Assembly: GCF_023073715.1 (NCBI RefSeq)
Contig: NZ_JADPKA010000013.1
Coordinates: forward strand, 36,726 to 100,725
Length of the DNA stretch: 64,000 nucleotides
DNA from: Bradyrhizobium sp. 164
Lineage (GTDB): Bacteria; Pseudomonadota; Alphaproteobacteria; Rhizobiales; Xanthobacteraceae
Direction of reading: 5' to 3'
Shown: one piece after another, positions 57,326-64,000 of the stretch
Position numbering within the stretch: position 1 is the first letter of the stretch
How the letters are laid out: every line of letters begins with the position of its first letter
Translations under genes and position numbers: made by a program
Notes under the pieces: generated by a model
What the model was told of the DNA's origin: nothing
What the model saw: only the letters and a program-made list of their open reading frames with translations
Databases searched by the model: none

Positions 57326-59338
57326 TTACGACCGCGCAGTCTGTGACGGATGCAGCCGAATACGGCGCAGATCCCAGAGCCCGCGCAGTTCGTTCACGAG
57401 AGCTTCTCGCCTAGTCCTGTCAGAGGTGACCCTGGCGAGAAGATCGGCAAGAACAGCTTCCTTCTCAATTTGCATCAGCATGTCGAACAGGTCATGCGAG
57501 ACGCGCACGCTGTCCTGGCTGGAGTGACCCATGCGGATCTCGCAGACTGTCTCCTGGCGTTCTCGGCCCGCATGAGCGCGAACCCGGTAAAGAGATACAT
57601 GGGGCGGCAGTGATACGGCGAGTGCAGTCCAGCTTTCGAGCGTTGTTGCCCGCTTCTTGACGAGGAATGACCCGACTACAAGACCATCCAGCTCGGTCGA
57701 TAAAAACGCCGTAATCGCATCGGCAACGGAATCTACGATCGGTTCGGCATTGTTGTTGAAGGACGTATTAAGCAGAATCGGGACGCCTGTCCGGCTCTTG
57801 AACGCATTGATGAGTTCCCAATAGGCGGCATTGTTCGTGCGGGAAACCGTCTGCAGCCGAGCCGTACCATCGATATGCGTGATCGCGCCTAGCAAAGCAC
57901 GCTTGGATTCGCGCACGCGAACGACGAAATTCATGAAGGGATATTCTGCGCGACCATCCGGCAACTCAAAGAACGCGCCCGCATCCTCCTCCAGAACCGA
58001 TGGCGCAAATGGTCGATAACTCTCGCGCTTCTTGACCATCGCATTGATCCGGTCCTTGTTCGCCGCGGGCCTCGGGTCGGCAAGAATACTGCGGTTGCCG
58101 AGCGCACGAGGGCCGAACTCCGATTGGCCCTGTACCCACCCGATCACGGCGCCATCAGCCATCCACTCGGCTGCTCTGGTTGCGACGTCAGCAGTCCGTT
58201 CAATCTCGAGGTGTCCGGCCCATCCCTTCAGCTCCTGTTCGATGCTGTCGTCGCTGCCGACATCTGGCCCCCAATAAACCGCCTGTAGTCGCTCGCGGGG
58301 CGCAGGCTGCCCGGCCTCGTTCGACACCATCAGTGCCGCGCCCAATGCGCATCCGGCGTCATGCGCAGCCGGCTGCACGAAGATGTCTTCGAACAGGCCT
58401 GAATACAGGAGTTTTCCGTTCAGCGTGCAGTTGTGAGCCACCCCGCCAGCCAGGCACAACCGTTTCATTCCAGTCGACTCACGGTAATGCCGAAGAATGT
58501 GAAACACGATCCGCTCCAGCGCCTCCTGCAACGATGCGCTCACATCTCGATGCTGTTGCGTGAACGGCATTCCCTTTCGCCGGACCTCAATATTGCGCAG
58601 CAATGCCGGACCGATACGGTCGAGGTGAACGCGGTAGCCACCGTTTGCGGAGAGCTCATAGAATTGGGAAAAGAGCTCGCGATAGCGTGCGGGATCTCCG
58701 TAAGGAGCCAGCCCCATAACCTTATACTCGTCGAACAGGCCGTAGCCGAGATATCGGATCGTCTCCAGATAGAACAGTCCGAGAGAGTTATTCTCTGGAA
58801 AGGTCATAAGCTCGGTCATTTCGGTGCCCGACCCGACCGCCAACAGACCCGACAGGAAGTCGCCACAACCGTCGATCGCGAGGACCAGGCTTTCTTCAAA
58901 ACCCGACATCGCCAGAGCGCTCACGGCGTGGGCCTGATGGTGGCCTACGAATGACACCCGCGAAGGATCAACTTGGGTACCGAACTCCGTGGCTAGAAGA
59001 TGCCGTAACAGCAGATTGGCATCTAGCGGAATTGAGATTTCCGGTTGTGAGATGAACAACCGTTCGAGCATCGCATTGCAATAGGCTTCAGTAGCGTAGA
59101 ACGCAATACGATCGACGTCGCGAAGCTCCACACCCGCGGCTGCAAGACAGTATTCAATCGCACTGCTCGGGAGCTTGTTTGAATGTTTGATCCGGTTGAG
59201 GCGCTCCTCTTCCACGGCAGCGAGCACGCGCCCGTCCTTGACAAGTACCGCGGCGCCGTCGTGCAGAAACGTGTTCGGTAGTCCGAGGGGGTTTTCATAG
59301 ACCCTGTCGAGGCCGCCACTCAATCCTAGACACAGCAT
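57326..59338 (-). CDS. nolO: NolO, Nod-factor carbamoyltransferase
   Basis: A 670-aa NodU/CmcH-family enzyme adding a carbamoyl group (O-3/O-4 of the terminal GlcN in NGR234). Start MLCLGLSGGLDRVYENP at the ATG 59338. The N-terminal ASKHA-like domain shows HDGAAVLVKDGRVLAAVEEE, FVGHHQAHAVSAL and LVLAIDGCGDF; the C-terminal domain GQSEFGPRALGNRSILADPR, SYRPFAPSVLEED and RLQTVSR...PILLNTSFNNNAEPIV. B. japonicum USDA110 has this region annotated in pieces (nolMNO); here it is one intact frame. 198 bases separate it from nodJ. Confidence 0.93.
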   Translation of the reverse strand: MLCLGLSGGLDRVYENPLGLPNTFLHDGAAVLVKDGRVLAAVEEERLNRIKHSNKLPSSAIEYCLAAAGVELRDVDRIAFYATEAYCNAMLERLFISQPEISIPLDANLLLRHLLATEFGTQVDPSRVSFVGHHQAHAVSALAMSGFEESLVLAIDGCGDFLSGLLAVGSGTEMTELMTFPENNSLGLFYLETIRYLGYGLFDEYKVMGLAPYGDPARYRELFSQFYELSANGGYRVHLDRIGPALLRNIEVRRKGMPFTQQHRDVSASLQEALERIVFHILRHYRESTGMKRLCLAGGVAHNCTLNGKLLYSGLFEDIFVQPAAHDAGCALGAALMVSNEAGQPAPRERLQAVYWGPDVGSDDSIEQELKGWAGHLEIERTADVATRAAEWMADGAVIGWVQGQSEFGPRALGNRSILADPRPAANKDRINAMVKKRESYRPFAPSVLEEDAGAFFELPDGRAEYPFMNFVVRVRESKRALLGAITHIDGTARLQTVSRTNNAAYWELINAFKSRTGVPILLNTSFNNNAEPIVDSVADAITAFLSTELDGLVVGSFLVKKRATTLESWTALAVSLPPHVSLYRVRAHAGRERQETVCEIRMGHSSQDSVRVSHDLFDMLMQIEKEAVLADLLARVTSDRTRREALVNELRGLWDLRRIRLHPSQTARS

Positions 59339-59536
59339 CTTGTTCTCCGTTAATCCTGAGAGGCCTGTTGGCCTATTTCGTATCGCTTGCTTTGGGAGTA
59401 GGCCGCACGTCGTCGCGGGGCCGATCAGGCATCGCTAGCGTGACGAGACTCACATAAGCGTCGCACGCATCGGCAGTTCGTTACGCCCGATATCGCATCT
59501 CGCACACGCGATGCTTCGCTTTAGGTCTTGTTCCTC

Positions 59537-60325
59537 TCACCGCATCAGGCGCTGCCGAAGCAGCACGGCCGATACGAGGAAGGGAAATGCCGCGTAGATG
59601 CAAAGTGCGCCCACATGCAATCCGACGCTGTCGACCGGCCGACCGAGCATTGCCGGACGAATGAGATCGACCGAATGAGTCAGCGGCAATAAGGCCGCGA
59701 TGCGTTGAAATGAACCGGGCAACTGGCTCATTGGGAAGATCGCCCCGCTCAAATACATCATGGGCGTGAGAATAAGCGACTGGTAGAAGATGAAATAGTC
59801 GTGGCTTGGTGCAAGGGCTGAAACGACCATTGCGAGGCTCGCGAAAGTAACGCCAGTGAGGGCGATGGCTGGTAACGCATAGGGGATGGATGACCACTCT
59901 GCGTAACCCAACGCGACGGCGACAATCGTGATCGCTGTCCCGGCGAGCAAGGCCTTGCTCGCTGCCCATGCCACTTCACCGAGAACAATGTCGCCGAGCG
60001 TAAGGGGCGTACAGAGCACTGCCTCCCACGTGCAATTTGTCTGCATGCGAGCGTAAGCCGCATAGATCGTTTCGAAGGTTGCGGAGACCATCGCGCTTGT
60101 GGCGACCATGCCAGCCGCCAGAAACGAGATGTATGAGGTCCCCTCAACACCACCTATGATCATTCCAAGGCCAAACCCGAGACCGAACAGAGAGCTCATC
60201 GGCTCGGCCAGATTCCCAAGAATCGATGCCAGAGCGACTTTCCGCCAGACCAAAAAATTGCGGCGCCATACCGCGATCCAGTTCCATGGATTAGCAGGGA
60301 GCGCCGGCGCAAAACGTTGCCACAT
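59537..60325 (-). CDS. nodJ: NodJ, ABC-2 membrane component of Nod-factor export
   Basis: A 262-aa inner-membrane permease with six hydrophobic segments (e.g. [71 protein letters not shown]) and the ABC-2 signature region. With NodI it exports lipochitooligosaccharides. The ATG follows the nodI stop by three bases. Confidence 0.95.
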   Translation of the reverse strand: MWQRFAPALPANPWNWIAVWRRNFLVWRKVALASILGNLAEPMSSLFGLGFGLGMIIGGVEGTSYISFLAAGMVATSAMVSATFETIYAAYARMQTNCTWEAVLCTPLTLGDIVLGEVAWAASKALLAGTAITIVAVALGYAEWSSIPYALPAIALTGVTFASLAMVVSALAPSHDYFIFYQSLILTPMMYLSGAIFPMSQLPGSFQRIAALLPLTHSVDLIRPAMLGRPVDSVGLHVGALCIYAAFPFLVSAVLLRQRLMR

Positions 60326-60328
60326 CGT

Positions 60329-61243
60329 TCAGTCCTTTATCTCTCGCCCGGTTAGCCGCAAGAAGACATCCTCCAGATTTGGAGGACGCTGCAGAAAGCG
60401 GAGATTCGTGCGGTTGGCAAGCCGGAGGCGCACCTGCTCTGGATCCGTGACATAGCAGAAGAGCGTCTCCCCGCTCACCTCAGCGCGCTGCACTTGGGGT
60501 CTGACCAGCGGCAGCAGTTCATGCGGATTACCGCCGTAAATCTCGATCACTTGGCAGCCGATCTGCTGCTCGATGAGCGCGTGAGGCTGACCTTCGGCGA
60601 TCTTACGGCCGTGCTCAAGCACGCACAGGCGGTCGCACAATCGCTCCGCCTCTTCCATGAAGTGGGTGGTGAGAAGGATCGTTTTGCCCCGCGCTAATAG
60701 CGAGCGCAAGCGTTCCCAGATCAGGTGACGGCCGTGCGGATCAAGGCCGGTCGTCGGCTCATCAAGCACCAAGAGCTGCGGGTCGTTAATGAGGGCCCGT
60801 GCCAAGGTCAGGCGTCGCCTCATGCCGCCGGACAGTTCGGAGACGCGGGCATCCGCCTTGTTCTCCAGGCGCGCGAATTCGAGCAGTGACGGCGTGACCG
60901 CTTTCACCTCAGCCGCGCTCATCGCGAAGTAGCGCCCGAAAACGAGCAAGTTTTCGCGCACCGTGAGCTGAAGATCAAGGTTATCGAACTGTGGGACAAC
61001 CCCGATCCCCCGGCGCGCCAAGCGCGCCCTTGCCGGCACTGGCTCGCCGAGCACGCATATCTTACCTGCGTCGGGCGATGCAACGCCCAGGATCAAACGC
61101 GCAAGCGTGCTTTTACCCGCGCCATTTGGTCCCAGCAGACCGAAGCACTCTCCCGGCGAGACCGTAAACGAAAGAGCGTCCACGACGACCCTGTCGTCAT
61201 AGAACTTGCTCACCTGGAAAAGGTCGACTGCCGCGGTTGACAT
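60329..61243 (-). CDS. nodI: NodI, ABC ATPase of Nod-factor export
   Basis: A 304-aa ATP-binding subunit: Walker [20 protein letters not shown]-loop VVPQFDNLD, signature [18 protein letters not shown], Walker [18 protein letters not shown] and the switch histidine in [13 protein letters not shown]. The start is four bases after the nodU stop, so translation is probably coupled. Confidence 0.95.
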   Translation of the reverse strand: MSTAAVDLFQVSKFYDDRVVVDALSFTVSPGECFGLLGPNGAGKSTLARLILGVASPDAGKICVLGEPVPARARLARRGIGVVPQFDNLDLQLTVRENLLVFGRYFAMSAAEVKAVTPSLLEFARLENKADARVSELSGGMRRRLTLARALINDPQLLVLDEPTTGLDPHGRHLIWERLRSLLARGKTILLTTHFMEEAERLCDRLCVLEHGRKIAEGQPHALIEQQIGCQVIEIYGGNPHELLPLVRPQVQRAEVSGETLFCYVTDPEQVRLRLANRTNLRFLQRPPNLEDVFLRLTGREIKD

Positions 61244-61247
61244 TTGC

Positions 61248-62960
61248 TTACGCTATCGCGACGGACGTTGTTCGCGCCGCTTCCTCGCTTGCGCGTTTTT
61301 TTGTCCAAAGCAGCCCGTCACACCATACGTGATCGACGCGTCCCCACTGGCACGCGGCGGCAGCATCCGGGAAAAAGCCGCGTCCATGCAGATTGGCGCT
61401 GGTATTGCAAAGCAGCGGAATGCCTGTGAGCTTCTCGTATTCGACGAGAAGCTCGGCCACTTTATGCTGAGAGGTTCTGGAAACGGTCTGTAGACGAGCA
61501 GATCCGTCGAGATGTACGACGGCGGGAATTTTGTCCCGCCATTCCGGTCGCGTCTGGTGATCGAACAGCATGTACGGATCGGGTATTCCAGGGCTAAAAA
61601 TCTCCGCCGCACGATCCTCCAGGCATATCGGCGCTACCGGCCTGAAATGCTCGCGAAGTTTGATGTCGTTGAGATGATCTTTCATTCCTTCCCAGCTCGC
61701 AGCCGCGAGAATGCTTCTGCCACCCAAGGCTCGTGGTCCGAGCTCGGCACGCCCGGCAAGGAAGACCACTGGCTTGTCGCAAGCGAGGATTGCCGCAAGT
61801 TCGCCCATAGTGCAGGGCGCGCCCTCCCATTCGGGCGGGACTTCGCTGGGACGCACGGCCGGTCCACTGTAGACCGACCATTCCAGAGCTCTAAAGCCTT
61901 GCTGTGCCGCCAGCGCAGAGCAAGCAGCACCAATGGCTGAGCCGCTGTCGTTCGGAAAGGGCGGCACCCACACGACATCGAATAGGCCGGTCGCACGAAA
62001 TGCACTATTCCACTTAATATTCAGGCCACAGCCGCCGGCTATGCAGAGGTTACGCGCCCCCGCAAGATCCGAATGCCGCTCCACAACATCAGCAATGGTG
62101 CGAACCAGCAGACGCTCTAGAAAAACGTGAAATGACGCAAGGACGTCTTCGGCTTGCTTTTCCTTCAATCGCATTGCGCACGCATCGAAGAAGTCGTGCA
62201 GAGCTTCAAGCGGCGCTTGTGAGCTGTTGATCTCTCCAAGCTCAGGACAAGCGCCCTCAGCATCCGTGGCAAAGTGCGCCTCATAAAGTTCATGAAACGT
62301 CTTAATACTGTCCTCGTCGGGCGATCCCAGCGCGATATAGGCCATCAGCTTGCCGGCAATACCGAGATCCCAGCTGGTGCGGTCTGCCCGCCTGTAAGGT
62401 CCAAAGTGATGTCCTGCCGTCGCATAGGCGTGACCTATCATCGGAAACAGGCACTCGATGAACCGGATGCCATGGGGCTCGACATAGTAGAGGCGTGGAA
62501 ACATGCAGCCGTCCCACACCAAGCAGAAAGCAGATTGCGCGGATTTGGCAAACGAGCTGGCGCAATATGCGGATGCTACGTGCCCGGTGACATGGGGATA
62601 GCTTTGATAGGGATATAGCTTCCCATCAAGCATGAGGCCGATGCCATCGCGGGACGTCAGGGGGCTATCGCCTAGCCGTTCGACATACGGCGCGCCCTTG
62701 AGCTTGATGGTCGTCGTCCCACTAAGGACTTCAAACTGCGACTCGAACTCTCCATCCCAGCCATCAATAACGAACTGATCAACATCGCTCGGATGCAACC
62801 CGTGCTCCGCCAAGGCGCTAACAACGGCATCCAGGTTGTCGATGGTTTGATAACGCGGATTGTTGTTCAGCTTCTCCTGTTCGACACAAAACACCACCCG
62901 GCCGTGCTCGATCAGAGCGACTGCCCCGTCATGCGTCAGCTTGATACCGCAGATACGCAT
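61248..62960 (-). CDS. nodU: NodU, Nod-factor 6-O-carbamoyltransferase
   Basis: A 570-aa carbamoyltransferase of the same family as NolO but only about 85 percent of its length. The ATG at 62960 gives [20 protein letters not shown]; an ATG at 62975 overlapping nodS would add five residues. Motifs: [68 protein letters not shown] and [20 protein letters not shown] then [17 protein letters not shown]. NodU carbamoylates O-6 of the non-reducing end. Eleven bases separate it from nodS. Confidence 0.94.
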   Translation of the reverse strand: MRICGIKLTHDGAVALIEHGRVVFCVEQEKLNNNPRYQTIDNLDAVVSALAEHGLHPSDVDQFVIDGWDGEFESQFEVLSGTTTIKLKGAPYVERLGDSPLTSRDGIGLMLDGKLYPYQSYPHVTGHVASAYCASSFAKSAQSAFCLVWDGCMFPRLYYVEPHGIRFIECLFPMIGHAYATAGHHFGPYRRADRTSWDLGIAGKLMAYIALGSPDEDSIKTFHELYEAHFATDAEGACPELGEINSSQAPLEALHDFFDACAMRLKEKQAEDVLASFHVFLERLLVRTIADVVERHSDLAGARNLCIAGGCGLNIKWNSAFRATGLFDVVWVPPFPNDSGSAIGAACSALAAQQGFRALEWSVYSGPAVRPSEVPPEWEGAPCTMGELAAILACDKPVVFLAGRAELGPRALGGRSILAAASWEGMKDHLNDIKLREHFRPVAPICLEDRAAEIFSPGIPDPYMLFDHQTRPEWRDKIPAVVHLDGSARLQTVSRTSQHKVAELLVEYEKLTGIPLLCNTSANLHGRGFFPDAAAACQWGRVDHVWCDGLLWTKKRASEEAARTTSVAIA

Positions 62961-62971
62961 AGTGGCTCCTT

Positions 62972-63601
62972 TCAAGCTCGGCCGTTAGGACGGATCGAAG
63001 ATCGCTCCGGATTGCGAAAGCGGACCAACAAGCAGTCTTCGTCAGCCGACTGCCCCTGGCACTGCACGCGTTCGACCTCGATGAGCGCTTCAGTCAACAT
63101 CGTGATGACTGTCTCGGCGCCAGCGACATGCCCCCATCGCCTGCAGGTGGCATCACGTGCAGATCCGAAGACCAGATGCCCACCTGGAGCAAGCATCTTC
63201 ACTATTTTGTCGATTGCGGTACGCATCCGTGTCATGTCTTCGAGATAGTAGAGAACTTCGGCGACCACGATCAGATCGAACAGCTCTTCGGTCGAGAACT
63301 GCAGAATATCGCTCGCCGCCCAGCTGATATGCGACCACCTCTTGGTCCGCTGGACCGCTCGACCGATCGCTCGCGGCATAACATCGATGACCGTGAGCCG
63401 TTTGCAGTGAGGAGCAAGCTTCTCTGTGAATGCACCGGCCGCGCACCCGATCTCGAGCCCGGTTGAGACGGCGCCGTTCGACAGCGATAGCCGTAGCAAT
63501 TGGGTGTGACGCTCACGTTCGAACGGATTGTCGTCAAGCCGCCACGGGTCATCGTTAGTCAGCTCCCGTTGCAACGATTGATGTGTCTTGTCCACGCTCA
63601 C
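62972..63601 (-). CDS. nodS: NodS, Nod-factor N-methyltransferase
   Basis: A 209-aa SAM-dependent methyltransferase acting on the free amino group of the chitooligosaccharide, same length as B. japonicum NodS. Class I fold signatures: motif I GLEIGCAAGAFTEKLAPH, VIDVMPRAIGRAVQ, FDLIVVAEVLYYLED and APGGHLVFGSARD. Start GTG at 63601 with AGGGG upstream. Twenty-three bases separate it from nodC. Confidence 0.95.
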   Translation of the reverse strand: MSVDKTHQSLQRELTNDDPWRLDDNPFERERHTQLLRLSLSNGAVSTGLEIGCAAGAFTEKLAPHCKRLTVIDVMPRAIGRAVQRTKRWSHISWAASDILQFSTEELFDLIVVAEVLYYLEDMTRMRTAIDKIVKMLAPGGHLVFGSARDATCRRWGHVAGAETVITMLTEALIEVERVQCQGQSADEDCLLVRFRNPERSSIRPNGRA

Positions 63602-63624
63602 CGCTAAATGCCCCTATAAAGCTG

Positions 63625-64000
63625 TCAGTCAGTCTCGGCCGCAATGCCATCAGACGCGGTCAGCTGCGAGGGAGCGCGCGAAAGACCGGCCCCGCGAATT
63701 GAGCCAGGCGCTCCCGATACCGGGTTAAGGCTTGGTCCAGTTGTCGCGTCTTCGATCGAGGCCTTCGATTCGTCAACGTGTGATGATTTCGCTACTTTGC
63801 GCGAGAGCCAGTCGCTGTTGCTCAAGGTACAGAGCGCATAGGCTTTCATCGGGAGCAGGAGGAAGATGTTGATCGGGGTGTGGAGCGAGAAGCCGATAAA
63901 TCGAAGCTCGCCGGCACGAAGGGCCGCCACGCCGCATCGAATCATGGTCATCGCGACGATGGTCAGACCGGTCCACCAGGGCACGGTGCCGGTGAGCGCG
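63625..64000 (-). CDS. nodC: NodC, chitooligosaccharide synthase (C-terminal part)
   Basis: Only the last ~124 residues are in the window; the frame stays open to the right edge. ALTGTVPWWTGLTIVAMTMI and FIGFSLHTPINIFLLLPMKA are the C-terminal membrane segments of NodC, followed by the hydrophilic, variable tail to the stop. NodC polymerises GlcNAc for the Nod-factor backbone. Order nodC-nodS-nodU-nodI-nodJ matches the Bradyrhizobium nodYABCSUIJ operon, so nodA and nodB should lie just beyond. Confidence 0.92.
   Translation of the reverse strand, partial: ALTGTVPWWTGLTIVAMTMIRCGVAALRAGELRFIGFSLHTPINIFLLLPMKAYALCTLSNSDWLSRKVAKSSHVDESKASIEDATTGPSLNPVSGAPGSIRGAGLSRAPSQLTASDGIAAETD

Noticed and set aside
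1..64000. tRNA gene or att site marking an island border
   Set aside because: No cloverleaf or terminal direct repeat could be identified by eye; a tRNA scan would be needed.

Overview
The window is symbiotic DNA of a Bradyrhizobium-type nitrogen-fixing bacterium. The evidence is a nodC-nodS-nodU-nodI-nodJ-nolO-nodZ cluster, a fixR-nifA operon with fixA next to it, a Nod-factor fucosylation set (noeL, nolK, nolL, nodZ), nodM, and a fixL-fixJ-frrA-fixK2 oxygen-response cascade whose protein lengths and key residues match B. japonicum. Dense genes alternate with 0.5-1.2 kb gaps full of gene remnants, which is typical of a symbiosis island.

Layout. 1-4.6 kb: a truncated CBS protein, a frameshifted universal-stress-protein gene and fixL-fixJ-frrA-fixK2 (+), all GC-rich and core-like. 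5-19 kb: a mosaic with an EAL remnant, a cytochrome P450 (-), a short GcrA-like protein, a hemN-like gene, an OprB-type porin, a TauD/TfdA dioxygenase (-) behind a near-perfect sigma-54 promoter, a frameshifted pectin-lyase gene and a PaiB-type flavin protein. 19.7-27.4 kb: a 1854-aa protein kinase/ATPase/GAF/PAS/histidine kinase (-), divergent from a NodW-like regulator and a lone receiver protein. 28.5-33 kb: a class III aminotransferase, nolL, and remnants of a methyltransferase and panB. 33.9-38.4 kb: a compact bioB-panD-bioF-bioD-bioA operon (-) with a candidate sigma-54 promoter. 39-44 kb: gene-poor, a few small proteins and repeated 28-bp elements. 44.2-48.3 kb: noeL-nolK and nodM (+). 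49-64 kb: an MFS transporter (+), then on the minus strand nodC(partial)-nodS-nodU-nodI-nodJ-nolO, nodZ, fixR-nifA and fixA.

How it fits together. NodM supplies glucosamine phosphate; NoeL and NolK make GDP-fucose; NodC builds the chitin backbone; NodS, NodU, NolO, NodZ and NolL would add N-methyl, carbamoyl, fucosyl and acetyl groups; NodIJ exports the product. Low oxygen acts through FixL-FixJ-FixK2 and through fixR-nifA. NifA with sigma-54 is expected to drive fixA and, from promoter motifs seen here, possibly the dioxygenase and the biotin operon. No rRNA, tRNA, CRISPR array or intact transposase was recognised.
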